Shown here piece after piece: positions 48,052-56,743 of a stretch of 64,000 nt of DNA (positions within the stretch are counted from its first letter, which is position 1; each line of letters opens with the position of its first letter). Location: contig NZ_JACSWC010000437.1 in the NCBI RefSeq assembly GCF_016888165.1, positions 33,278 to 97,277 of the forward strand. Direction: 5' to 3'. The notes under the pieces were generated by a model. The model searched no databases. It saw only the letters and a program-made list of their open reading frames with translations, and was not told where the DNA came from. Source of the DNA: Halomicronema sp. CCY15110 (lineage in GTDB: Bacteria; Cyanobacteriota; Cyanobacteriia; Phormidesmidales; Phormidesmidaceae). The translations under genes were made by a program, and so were the position numbers.

Positions 48052-49980
48052 TTACGGCGTCTCGGCGGGAGCCAGCATGAGCAAGCCATCAACTTGCGCA
48101 TAGTCATCTTGAAAGGAGACGGTGCCGCTGAGGGCTTGCACGGTCGCCATCAACCGCCGAAAGTCTAGCGATTCTACCGCTGCGTCGGGATTCGGGGGAA
48201 AAATACTGGACACTAAAGCGCGAATGGGAGCCGCATTCACAAATAGATAGCCCTGATTGGCCGTCGGAAAGTCGCGGGTGGACTCGCTAAACCGGATGCC
48301 ATTGGGCAGGGTTTGGGCGGGGGCGAGTTGGGCCAAGTCTGAGAGCGCCTCAATGCTAGTGGTGAGCAATAGGGTATCGTCTGCCACCCAGGTACGCCCT
48401 AAAAAGCTGGCGGACTGGTTGGAGTCCAACGGGCGATCGCCCCAACTGGTAGCAGCTTGCCCATTCACCATGGTGGTTTCCACTGTGATGTCAAAGTCAG
48501 CCATCAAGTCATCCAGGGTGGCAAAGGTGGCTTCAGCGGTGGGGCGATCGCTAGTTTGCAGAGCAACTCCCAAACCCACGGTCAATTCTGGCGCCAGGTT
48601 GGTCAGTGGGGTTTGACGGGTGGGGTACAGAAACACCGTAAACCCGCGATCCAGCCACCCAAATACATCTTGATCCAGGTCTAATCCCGTCAGCGCGGTG
48701 ACGAAGCCGCTCGCTTGTTCTAAAAAGGGGCGGGTCTCCTCGCTGGCGGCCAAGGCAGCGGCGACCTCTTGCCAAAGCGCCGCCAGGTTTCGACCGCTGA
48801 TCATGCCGTAGCTATCTGCCGGAATGTGATTCAGCACGTCCGGCGGGGCCGGTGGCGTTGTCGCAGCCACCGCCGAGAGCAAAGCGTCGTTGTAATAGCC
48901 CCGCGCTTGCACTCGTAGGCCCTGCGCTTGGGGATAGACCACGGCTTCCATTGTGCCCGCAAATTGCTGGGCCGCTAAATCAGGGAGGTCGGTCGGCCAT
49001 AAGTCTTGGGGGAAAGGAAAATTGAAGGGCAACTCTGGGACCGCGAGATCGACCGCCGAGTAGTTCACCAGCTCCGCCAAATCGCCATGCAAGATTCCTA
49101 AGGCAATGTTCGATTGAGGATGGTTGAGGGTGCGCAAAAACTGCTCGTTTTGCGCTAGCGAGTGCGTTACATCATCAGGACGTAGCGCAAGCCAGGTCTG
49201 AATTGCGGCTGGGGAGCGCGCTGCGATCAGGAATTCGGGAAATTGCGCGATCGCTAGCCCTGCTTCGATGGGCAGTACCTCCCAAAAGACCTCTGGCCCA
49301 TCGTCGTCCGCCTCTGCTGGCAAGGCTTTGAGGAACATTTGTGCCGAGTCGGCGTTAGGGCTGGGCAAAGGCAATACCGACCAGTTTTTCGGAGTTTCCG
49401 GTTGGGAGGTTGACGACTCGTTGGCAGGTGACTCCTCTGGAAACGGTTCCGGCGTCATGGCATCGGGCTCTGCGTATAGCGGCGGCCAATAGTAAATATC
49501 GACGCCCCCCCCGGCCTGCAACTCGGGATCACGCTGCTTCAACTCCGCGATCGCCCCCGGCAAATCGTCCTCAAACGTAGCGACAAAGGCAGCTGAATCC
49601 GCAATCGGGACAATCATCACCTCATAGTCTTCAAACCCGGCCTCAGCCGGATTATTTAGGGGCAACAAAGCCATTGCCACGTGGTCTCCCACCCAGGGTG
49701 CAACAGCCGATTCATAGGCCAACTCGGGAATCAGCGGCAGCGTCCCAGGGCTCGGCGCACCGCTGCCCTGCGCTTGCAGTTGCTGAAACAGCGCATATTG
49801 ATTGAGTTGATCCCACGTCTCTTGCCGCATGTCGAGCAGGATGGTGTAAGCCGTATTGGGCGGCAGCAATTCCGCCGGTTCGGGACTGGCAATACCGGGT
49901 AGGGCGGCGATCGCCGGTAGGGTCAAGGCGATGGATGTCACCGCCAGCGATCGCCAGCTGGATTTCTGTATTTCTGCCAT
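48052..49980 (-). CDS. DUF3352 exported protein
   Basis: A 642-residue protein with a signal peptide (SLAVTSIALTLPAIAALPGIASPEP). The opening PAELLPPNTAYTILLDM and the closing repeats of short beta-hairpin-like segments fit DUF3352, a large cyanobacterial family of unknown role. A low-complexity acidic/Ser-rich insert lies at about 165-200. GAGG lies six bases before the start. The chain seems to contain two homologous halves, as expected in this family. There is no operon partner; the two-component pair upstream on the minus strand ends about 230 bases away. Confidence 0.8.
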   Translation of the reverse strand: MAEIQKSSWRSLAVTSIALTLPAIAALPGIASPEPAELLPPNTAYTILLDMRQETWDQLNQYALFQQLQAQGSGAPSPGTLPLIPELAYESAVAPWVGDHVAMALLPLNNPAEAGFEDYEVMIVPIADSAAFVATFEDDLPGAIAELKQRDPELQAGGGVDIYYWPPLYAEPDAMTPEPFPEESPANESSTSQPETPKNWSVLPLPSPNADSAQMFLKALPAEADDDGPEVFWEVLPIEAGLAIAQFPEFLIAARSPAAIQTWLALRPDDVTHSLAQNEQFLRTLNHPQSNIALGILHGDLAELVNYSAVDLAVPELPFNFPFPQDLWPTDLPDLAAQQFAGTMEAVVYPQAQGLRVQARGYYNDALLSAVAATTPPAPPDVLNHIPADSYGMISGRNLAALWQEVAAALAASEETRPFLEQASGFVTALTGLDLDQDVFGWLDRGFTVFLYPTRQTPLTNLAPELTVGLGVALQTSDRPTAEATFATLDDLMADFDITVETTMVNGQAATSWGDRPLDSNQSASFLGRTWVADDTLLLTTSIEALSDLAQLAPAQTLPNGIRFSESTRDFPTANQGYLFVNAAPIRALVSSIFPPNPDAAVESLDFRRLMATVQALSGTVSFQDDYAQVDGLLMLAPAETP

Positions 49981-50210
49981 GGTCGCCCTCGCTGAAAAAT
50001 GCTAGCCAGCAACAGTGTGCCCGCTTGGCCCCCAGTAACCGTCAGCGATCGTCCTCAAGCTGCGGGAGCGATCGCCCCACAGCCCCACAGCTGCCTGGCA
50101 TTCAATGCCACGCCGTAGACGACAACCGCTGCTGTAGCATGGCAGTGAGATTGCGCGTGAAGGGGGAAAGGAGACGACTCTCTTGGTCTGGGGCAAAAAC
50201 TTGCGGGCGA

Positions 50211-50885
50211 TTAATCTTTTAAGACGTAGCCGACCCCGCGCACAGTTTGAATCAGGCGCTTTTCACCAGCGGCTTCGAGCTTGAGGCGCAGATACCGGAC
50301 GTAGACTTCGATGATGTTGGAATCACCCATGAAGTCATAACCCCAGACTTCTTCCAAAATGCGATCGCGGGTCAGCACCTGGCGCGGATGGGTCATCAAA
50401 TAATCCAGCAGATCAAACTCCTTGGCGGTGAGTTCGATCGCGCGATCGCCCCGCTTGACCTCACGAGTTTTGTGACTGAGCACCAGATCTTGAAACTGCA
50501 GGGCATCGGCCTCTTGGGGCTGGTTGCGGCGCAGGTGAGCCCGTACCCGCGCCAATAGTTCTTCGATGCTAAAGGGTTTGACCACATAGTCATCGGCCCC
50601 GGCATCCAGACCCGCGACGCGATCGGCCACATCATCCTTCGCCGTCATCAGAATGATCGGCTCTTTGAAACCAGTCGTCCGCAGGCGGCGACACACTTCC
50701 ACCCCGCTGAGCCCTGGCATCATCCAGTCCAGCAGTACTAAATCGGGTTCGGTATTGCGAGCCGCCATGAGCCCCGACAAACCATCATGGGCCACCGTGA
50801 CATCGTAAGACTCATAACCCAGCTCCATTTCCACAAATTTAGCGAGTTTTTCCTCATCTTCGATCAGTAAAATTTTGGGGTTCAT
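50211..50885 (-). CDS. OmpR-family response regulator
   Basis: A 224-residue DNA-binding regulator. The receiver (about 4-115) has acidic residues in LLIEDEEKLA, phospho-acceptor Asp53 in LVLLDWMMPGLSGVEVC and Lys in DDYVVKPFSIEEL. The winged-helix DNA-binding domain (about 128-222) ends in RLIQTVRGVGYVLKD. The Shine-Dalgarno AGGAG lies within the end of the upstream kinase gene, and the two genes are separated by three bases, so they form a coupled pair. ManR- or NrsR-type metal regulators look similar, but the regulon cannot be told from sequence. Confidence 0.95.
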   Translation of the reverse strand: MNPKILLIEDEEKLAKFVEMELGYESYDVTVAHDGLSGLMAARNTEPDLVLLDWMMPGLSGVEVCRRLRTTGFKEPIILMTAKDDVADRVAGLDAGADDYVVKPFSIEELLARVRAHLRRNQPQEADALQFQDLVLSHKTREVKRGDRAIELTAKEFDLLDYLMTHPRQVLTRDRILEEVWGYDFMGDSNIIEVYVRYLRLKLEAAGEKRLIQTVRGVGYVLKD

Positions 50886-50888
50886 GGG

Positions 50889-52334
50889 TCATTCTCCTGG
50901 GGTCAGCGGTAGTTGAACGGTGAAGACGCTGCCAGCCGCTGGAGCCGACTGCACTTGGATGCAGCCTTGCATTTGCGTCAGCAGCGTGTGGACGATCGCC
51001 AGCCCTAGACCAGTGCCGCCCGTGGCGCGGGAGCGATCCACATCTACCCGGTAAAACGGTTGAAAGATCGCAGCCTGTTCCGCCAGGGGAATGCCCCGCC
51101 CCTGGTCACAAACTTGTACTACGGCTTGGTCAGCTTGCCGATCCGCCCGCACGATTACCGGGGTGTCAGTGGGTGAATAGTTCAGGGCATTTTCCAGCAG
51201 TTTGACAAAGACTTGTTGCAGGGCGTTGGCGTCGCCCCGAATCCACAGAGGAGCGGCGTTGATGTCGGCTTCAATGCGATCGCCAGCGGGATCCGCCTGC
51301 ATAACGGCAGCCAACAGCACCGGCTTTAGATCGATGGGTTCGGCGCAAATTTGCAGATGCCCCATGCGCGCCCGCGTCAGCACGAGCAGATCGTTCAAAA
51401 TTTGAATCGTGTGATCGGCCTCGGCAGCGGCGGTTTCGAGGCCATCTCTTTGGGCGGTGGTCAGGGTTTGGCAACGGCGTAGGGTGCTTTGCAAATAGCC
51501 CTGCACCAGCGTCAAAGGCGTGCGTAATTCGTGAGAGACATCGCCCAGCAGACGGCGCTGCTGCATCCACGACTGGGCTAAACAGTCCAGGGTGTGATCC
51601 AGGGCTTGGGCCAGCTCTGTGACCTCGGTCGGGGCCTGATCCAGTTTGAGTTGGGTGACATCGAGCGCCTCGGCGGTGACCCCCATGACTTGCCGACTGA
51701 GGGATTTTAAGGGCCGGAGCGATCGCCCTACATACACGGCAATGAGGGTCGCCAACAGCACCACGGCACTCCCGCTAATCACCACCAAACGGCGCATCAT
51801 GGCGAGGTAGGTCTGGCGAGCTTGGGTGACATCCTTAATGACATACAGCGCTCCCAGGTCTTGGCCCGCTAGGTCAAAAGGGCTGACACACAAGGCCAAC
51901 GAGCGATCGCCCACCGTCACCAATTCCACTCGGGGCTGCGGCGGCAGGGTGCGCACAAACTCCGTCAGGCCCGCCGCCTGCCACGACCCCATCCGCAAGG
52001 TCTCCGATTGCGCCCACATGGCCTCGTCCGCTGTCCGCACCCAAATCGCCGTATCGCCCATAGCCCGCTGATCAATCGCCTTTTGCACCGCAGCTTGGGT
52101 GGGCATCGTCGTGTCATAGAGACTGACATCTTCGCGAAAGCGCTGGGATAAATCAGTGACCGCGATTTGTTGGCTCGCTAATAAACTGTGTTGCAATTGC
52201 CAGTTGAGCCATGCCGCCACGCCGCCAATGGTCAACGCCGACGCCAACACCACCCCCGCCGTCAGGCGAAACCGCAGGGAGTTGAGATCGAGCCACGGCA
52301 GAACGGTGGAACGTCGGCGACGCAACGGGGACAT
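50889..52334 (-). CDS. membrane sensor histidine kinase
   Basis: A 481-residue kinase. Membrane helix 1 is about 24-46 and helix 2 about 182-204, enclosing a periplasmic sensor of about 135 residues. HAMP (about 205-258), HisKA with His268 in LGDVSHELRTPLTL, and HATPase_c with an N box at FVKLLENALNYS and G boxes at VCDQGRGIPL and TGGTGLGLAIVH follow. It is the first gene of the pair and overlaps the regulator's ribosome site. The sensor domain contains no recognisable metal or ligand motif. Confidence 0.95.
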   Translation of the reverse strand: MSPLRRRRSTVLPWLDLNSLRFRLTAGVVLASALTIGGVAAWLNWQLQHSLLASQQIAVTDLSQRFREDVSLYDTTMPTQAAVQKAIDQRAMGDTAIWVRTADEAMWAQSETLRMGSWQAAGLTEFVRTLPPQPRVELVTVGDRSLALCVSPFDLAGQDLGALYVIKDVTQARQTYLAMMRRLVVISGSAVVLLATLIAVYVGRSLRPLKSLSRQVMGVTAEALDVTQLKLDQAPTEVTELAQALDHTLDCLAQSWMQQRRLLGDVSHELRTPLTLVQGYLQSTLRRCQTLTTAQRDGLETAAAEADHTIQILNDLLVLTRARMGHLQICAEPIDLKPVLLAAVMQADPAGDRIEADINAAPLWIRGDANALQQVFVKLLENALNYSPTDTPVIVRADRQADQAVVQVCDQGRGIPLAEQAAIFQPFYRVDVDRSRATGGTGLGLAIVHTLLTQMQGCIQVQSAPAAGSVFTVQLPLTPGE

Positions 52335-52906
52335 ATATTAAACAGGAATCATTAGTATCACGCTACCAAGGGTTCCTGAGAAAAGGCTGATTTTCCTTGC
52401 AGAGAATGCTTTGAACGGGTTGCCTGGTGCCGCCAACGGGTCGCATCCCGAATTGGCAAATTCATCCATCGTTTAGAACCGGCCTCTGACCCGCGCGCGA
52501 AACCTGTCAGCCACCATGGAAAACACGACACGACAACCAAGAGGTTCCCAAACCAGCGTGTTGAGGCAACTAACGCCGATGCTAGCGTGGGGCTTTGGGG
52601 GGTTCGCAAGCCGCTAGCATCGGCGAAAGTCCTGAGCCCATATCCTCTCAGGCAGCCTGGGCAGTCCTCTCAGGGAATATTCAGCCGCAACCGGTTTAAT
52701 GTCTGACAGGTAAGCAACATGAATGGGCAGAAGATGTCATGTTAATTGAGGCAATCATGTCAATGGCATCTGAATCATGCGAACGGGGTGGCGATCGCTC
52801 ACAGCGCTTCGTGCCTGGCCGCATTTTCTCCCAGACATGATCTCGAATGCCACCCGCTGTCATTCACCCCTGCCAACTGCCTTTGTTTTACTGTTTTTAA
52901 CGCTCT
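52335..52906. other. divergent intergenic region
   Basis: This 572-base gap is between the kinase gene (minus) and arsS (plus). It holds the hairpin at 52574-52625 listed separately. A minus-strand frame at 52358-52609 and a plus-strand frame at 52746-52970 have no family-like sequence and are not called. Confidence 0.4.
52574..52625. repeat. perfect 13-base inverted repeat in divergent promoter region
   Basis: The arms CGCCGATGCTAGC (52574-52586) and GCTAGCATCGGCG (52613-52625) enclose 26 bases that can add an inner GGCTT/AAGCC stem. It lies between two divergent genes, so it is not a terminator for either. It may end an unseen small transcript or act as an operator. Confidence 0.55.
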
Positions 52907-53920
52907 ATGGTCTTATCTTCCAACCGTCCCCAAACCACCGCATCAACTAATCCCTTTGAAGCTGCTTTAGGCCGTCCGCTGACCAAACAAAGCATTCAGG
53001 TATTGCAGATCAACTTGGGGCGACGATGTAATTTATCCTGCACTCACTGCCACGTGGAGGCGGGGCCGCATCGCACCGAGGAATTATCCCCCGCGATCCT
53101 GGCCCAACTGCTCGCAATGCTCGATCGCTTCCCCCAAATCCGCACCGTTGATTTGACCGGCGGCGCACCCGAGATGAACTACGGCTTCCGCCCCTTGGTG
53201 GAGCGCGCCCACGCCCTAGGCAAAGACATCATTGTGCGTTCCAACCTGACCATCTTTTTTGAACCGGGATTTGCGGATTTGCCGGAGTATTTTGCGCGGC
53301 ACCAGGTGCGGGTCGTCGCGTCTTTGCCCTGCTATTTGCCCGACAATGTGGATAGTATGCGCGGCCAAGGCGTATACGACGACTCTATCCGCGCCATTCA
53401 GCAGCTCAATGCCCTGGGCTATGGCACCGACCCCCAGCTGATTTTGGATTTGGTCTACAATCCCCCCATTCCCAAGGATGAGAACTTTCGGCTCACCCCA
53501 AGTCAAGCCGCGTTAGAAGGGGATTACAAAGGGTACTTAGCCGAGAATTTTGATATCGCCTTTAACCAACTGCTGACAATTACCAACCTGCCCATTGGCC
53601 GCACCCGCTTTCAGCTGGCCCATCGCGGTCTGCTGGCTCCCTACACCGAGTTTTTGGCCGCCCACCACAACCCGGCGAACGTCGCGGGGCTGATGTGTCG
53701 CAGCGAGCTCTCCATCGATTATGAAGGGCGGGTTTACGACTGCGACTTTAACCAGATGGCGGGGGTGCCCGCCCAGACTCCAGACGGTGAGCCGATCACG
53801 GTGGAGAGCTTGTTGACCGCTGATTCCCTTGATGTCATCTCCAGGGTACAAACTCGCCCTTACTGCTATGGCTGTACGGCGGGCAGTGGGTCGAGCTGTG
53901 GAGGAGCCCTGACCGATTAG
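52907..53920 (+). CDS. arsS: arsenosugar biosynthesis radical SAM protein ArsS
   Basis: A 337-residue radical SAM enzyme. The iron-sulfur motif CxxxCxxC is at Cys41, Cys45 and Cys48 in LGRRCNLSCTHCHVEAGPHR. The TVDLTGGAPEMN segment and the C-terminal DUF3641 part with CDFNQMAG and PYCYGCTAGSGSSCGGAL are typical of ArsS, which builds the ribosyl-arsenic bond of arsenosugars from dimethylated arsenic. No arsM methyltransferase or arsR is in the window. Two TVP38-family membrane protein genes follow, an arrangement I recall in other cyanobacteria. Confidence 0.93.
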   Translation: MVLSSNRPQTTASTNPFEAALGRPLTKQSIQVLQINLGRRCNLSCTHCHVEAGPHRTEELSPAILAQLLAMLDRFPQIRTVDLTGGAPEMNYGFRPLVERAHALGKDIIVRSNLTIFFEPGFADLPEYFARHQVRVVASLPCYLPDNVDSMRGQGVYDDSIRAIQQLNALGYGTDPQLILDLVYNPPIPKDENFRLTPSQAALEGDYKGYLAENFDIAFNQLLTITNLPIGRTRFQLAHRGLLAPYTEFLAAHHNPANVAGLMCRSELSIDYEGRVYDCDFNQMAGVPAQTPDGEPITVESLLTADSLDVISRVQTRPYCYGCTAGSGSSCGGALTD

Positions 53921-54043
53921 CCCAGCAGCAGGCGGTCAGGGTTGGTCGTTGGGTAACTTTGAGGGTTTGTGGTTCGGCAGTTTGCTCACAGCATTATTGG
54001 TTTAACGTTTTCTTGACAGCGATCGCGATCGCAAGGCAACCCT

Positions 54044-54856
54044 ATGAATGTTCTCCCTGATCAACTTCTCGTAAGCTTAAAACGACGGTCTCGCCGTCGG
54101 TTGCAGTTAAGTGGACTCACCATGCTCACGATGGGATTAATGCCAATGTTGCCAGCGCTGGCCCAGGCGACGGCGACCGAATCCGGCCCCGGCTTAATCG
54201 CTCAGATTCAAGGGGCGTTGGTCAATGCCTTGGCCTGGGTCGATAGTTTGGGATTGATCGCCCCAGTTGCGTTTATCGTGCTGTATGTCGTGGTGACGGT
54301 GGCCTTTATTCCCGCTTCGGTAGTGACGCTGGGAGCGGGGATCGTGTTTGGCGTCGTCAAAGGTTCGCTGTATGTCTTTATTGGGGCGATGTTGGGAGCC
54401 ACCGCTGCGTTTTTGGTGGGGCGCTATATCGCTCGCGATTGGGTGAGTAAAAAGGTGGCCAGCAACGAGAAATTCAAGGCCATTGATGAAGCGATCGCCC
54501 GCGAAGGTCGCAAAATCATTTTCCTCATTCGCCTATCCCCCGCCTTTCCGTTTAATTTTCTGAACTATGCCCTCGGACTGACCAAGGTATCTTTGAAAGA
54601 TTATGTACTGGGCACCACGGGCATTATTCCCGGTACGATTATGTATGTCTATTTGGGCTCGTTAGCGGGCAACCTCGCCACCCTGGGGGCAGGGGAAACG
54701 CCTAGCAATCCGACGATTACCTGGACGATTCGAATCATCGCGTTCATCGCCACCGTTGCCGTGACGGTTTACGTGACTCGCATTGCCCGCAAGGCTTTGA
54801 AGGAATCGGTCCCTGATGTCAGCGACGAAAATGGCGAGGCGATATCGGCCCAGTGA
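54044..54856 (+). CDS. TVP38/TMEM64 (DedA superfamily) membrane protein
   Basis: A 270-residue inner-membrane protein. An N-terminal basic and hydrophobic segment (RRSRRRLQLSGLTMLTMGLMPMLPALAQA) looks like a signal or first helix. The VTT/SNARE-associated domain has FIPASVVTLGAGIVFGVVKGSLYVFIGAMLGATAAFLVGRY, the conserved FLIRLSPAFPFNFLNYALGLTKVSLKDYVLGTTGIIPGTIMYVYLGSLAG, and a last helix followed by a charged tail. Proteins of this family move lipids or ions across membranes; specific cargo is unknown. It is 123 bases after arsS and 93 bases before a second paralogue. Confidence 0.88.
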   Translation: MNVLPDQLLVSLKRRSRRRLQLSGLTMLTMGLMPMLPALAQATATESGPGLIAQIQGALVNALAWVDSLGLIAPVAFIVLYVVVTVAFIPASVVTLGAGIVFGVVKGSLYVFIGAMLGATAAFLVGRYIARDWVSKKVASNEKFKAIDEAIAREGRKIIFLIRLSPAFPFNFLNYALGLTKVSLKDYVLGTTGIIPGTIMYVYLGSLAGNLATLGAGETPSNPTITWTIRIIAFIATVAVTVYVTRIARKALKESVPDVSDENGEAISAQ

Positions 54857-54949
54857 GCAGGCGGGCTGGTTTCAGAGAGTTCCGGCCCCCGACATCCGCT
54901 TGAGTCAGTCTTACCGCGACGCTATCCATAGATTTTCCGTTCTCCGCTC

Positions 54950-55606
54950 ATGACCACCGTGTTTCGCAAAAAATATTTCTGGGTGTTGGTGTCGCTGGGG
55001 TTAATTCTGGCGGTGTGTTTGCGAAATTTATCCCTGCTGTTGGACCCCGAAGCCTTGATGGCGGCCTTTGGTGATTTGGGGCCGTGGGCGGCCCCTGCCT
55101 TTGTGGCGGCGCATATTTTAGCCACCATGGTGGGTGTCCCCGCGACGCTGCTCGTGCTGTTGGGCGGGGCGAAATTTGGGCTCTGGTGGGGCTCGCTGTG
55201 GTCGCTGATTGGGGCCACGGTGGGAGCCACGGCGGCGTTTTGGGTCGCTCGTTATTTGCTGCAAGATTGGTTTCGTCAGCGGTTTGCCCAGCGCAAAATT
55301 TACCGCAATATCGACAAGGTGATGGATACCCACTCCTTTAACTGCGTGTTGGCAGTGCGATTTGCCCCCTTGTCGCCGTTTTGCCTAGTCAACTTTTTGT
55401 TTGGCCTCACGTCGGCCCCAGTGAATGCGTTTTTTTGGGGTACGTTAATCGGCATTGCCCCCGGTACGGTGGCCTATACGTGGATTGGGCTGGCGGGGTT
55501 AGAGGCGATTCAGGGCAAGGGATTGTGGCCGCTGACGTTAGCCATGAGTTTTTTGGGGGTGCTCTCGATTGTGCCGATTTTGCTACGACGTCAACGGCTC
55601 GGTTAG
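54950..55606 (+). CDS. TVP38/TMEM64 (DedA superfamily) membrane protein, second copy
   Basis: A 218-residue paralogue of the preceding protein without the extra N-terminal segment. Key blocks are GVPATLLVLLGGAKFGLWWGSLWSLIGATVGATAAFWVARYLLQDW and VLAVRFAPLSPFCLVNFLFGLTSAPVNAFFWGTLIGIAPGTVAYTWIGLAG. Five to six membrane helices are present. Its neighbours are arsS and the first copy, suggesting a link to arsenolipid or arsenosugar handling, but this is inference from context only. Confidence 0.88.
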   Translation: MTTVFRKKYFWVLVSLGLILAVCLRNLSLLLDPEALMAAFGDLGPWAAPAFVAAHILATMVGVPATLLVLLGGAKFGLWWGSLWSLIGATVGATAAFWVARYLLQDWFRQRFAQRKIYRNIDKVMDTHSFNCVLAVRFAPLSPFCLVNFLFGLTSAPVNAFFWGTLIGIAPGTVAYTWIGLAGLEAIQGKGLWPLTLAMSFLGVLSIVPILLRRQRLG

Positions 55607-55931
55607 TCGTCGGCATCGTCCCGAGCCGTTAAACGGTGTGCAAAGCCCTGGGGGATGCGCGGGCAATTCAACGTGAGTTCGACGAGCAGAAATGCCCAAT
55701 CAAAAAGCTGCGGCTGAATTGGGAGAGTTATATGCTCAGCTTTGGAAAGGCGATCGAACTGTGTTGCCTGTCCAGCGGCCTCGATCGCCCAATGCGGCAA
55801 AAGGACTCGAACCTCAAATCAGTAATTAGGCATAGTTCTGAAAATGGAAAGTGTTCCTCAAGGTAGACGTTATTAGAGTCAGTCTTTTCTAAATTATTTA
55901 TGTAGGTGAATTAAAGAGGTATTTAATCATT
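55607..55931. other. intergenic region before csbD
   Basis: This stretch of 325 bases shows no supported gene; an open plus-strand frame at 55636-55866 has no family-like sequence. The AT-rich part after 55850 probably carries the csbD promoter. Confidence 0.35.
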
Positions 55932-56114
55932 ATGGCTATCGAAGATCGAGTAGAAGCAACCGCCAAAAATATTGAAGGCAAAGTTCAAGAAGCGGTTGGC
56001 GACTTGACTGGCAACCCTTCTGATGAAGCTGAAGGTAAAGCCAAGCAGGTAGATGCTCAAGCGGAGCACACCAAAGAAAATGTTAAAGACAAAGTCAAGA
56101 AAGCAATTGACTAA
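55932..56114 (+). CDS. CsbD family stress protein
   Basis: A 60-residue, highly charged, hydrophilic protein. The pattern AIEDRVEATAKNIEGKVQEA, then GDLTGNPSDEAEGKAKQVDAQ, is the CsbD core; the family is induced by general stress in many bacteria and its role is unclear. It is predicted to be a small helical bundle in the cytoplasm. It stands alone and ends 22 bases before a strong terminator. Confidence 0.93.
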   Translation: MAIEDRVEATAKNIEGKVQEAVGDLTGNPSDEAEGKAKQVDAQAEHTKENVKDKVKKAID

Positions 56115-56136
56115 AACCTTTGAAATTTAGTTAGAG

Positions 56137-56166
56137 AAAGAGGCGACATGTCGCCTCTTTTTTTTT
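56137..56166 (+). terminator. intrinsic terminator of csbD
   Basis: A perfect 24-base palindrome (56137-56160, arms of 12, effective loop CATG) is followed by TTTTTT at 56161-56166. It is a textbook rho-independent terminator. The next gene starts 28 bases later. Confidence 0.92.
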
Positions 56167-56194
56167 GATTCTCTGTTCAAGAAGGAATTATTTC

Positions 56195-56644
56195 ATGACA
56201 TCAGAAGAGTTAATGCGTCTGGCGATCGCCGCGGCCAAACAGAGTCAGACGCCTTTTGGCGCAGTCATTGTGAAAGAGGGTCAGCAAGTCGTTGTGCAGG
56301 CGGGCAATACAGTTCAGACAGATCAGGATCCGACTGGTCATGCGGAAGTTAACGCGATTCGACAACTGGCTCAACAATCGGGTCAAGCGGCTCCTGCGGG
56401 AACTTATACCCTTTATTCCACCTGCGAGCCCTGCGCTATGTGCGCCGCTACTTGCCTTTGGGCGGGTATTCAGCAGGTTGTTTATGGCTGTGGAGTCGAT
56501 GATTTTGAGAATAGCAATCCGAATATGATTGACGTGCGCTGTGAAGAGATTTTTCAGAGATCGCCCCAAAAATACCAAATCGAAACTGGCATTTTACGGG
56601 ATGCTTGCAAGCAGCTTCATGAGGAATTTCCTCTGGATGATTGA
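56195..56644 (+). CDS. zinc-dependent nucleoside/guanine deaminase
   Basis: A 149-residue cytidine-deaminase-fold enzyme. The zinc site is His49 and Glu51 in GHAEVNAIRQL with Cys80 and Cys83 in STCEPCAMCAATCLWAG. The length and the C-terminal FENSNPNMIDV and ETGILRDACKQLHEEF segments fit the guanine-deaminase (GuaD) group better than tRNA adenosine deaminase, so a purine-salvage role is likely but not certain. The start at 56195 follows GAAGGA. Its promoter must overlap the csbD terminator or use read-through. Confidence 0.87.
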   Translation: MTSEELMRLAIAAAKQSQTPFGAVIVKEGQQVVVQAGNTVQTDQDPTGHAEVNAIRQLAQQSGQAAPAGTYTLYSTCEPCAMCAATCLWAGIQQVVYGCGVDDFENSNPNMIDVRCEEIFQRSPQKYQIETGILRDACKQLHEEFPLDD

Positions 56645-56743
56645 TGTGTTTGGATAACGAGCGAGCGATCGCCGTGGAGGGCATTGCCCAGTCGAAACAG
56701 AATTGATGCCAAGGCTACGGGCGGTTGCGGAAATCTCCCTGGA

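Noticed and set aside
50211..52334. Naming the two-component pair ManR/ManS
   Set aside because: OmpR-type regulators are too alike to name by eye, and the sensor shows no metal-binding motif.
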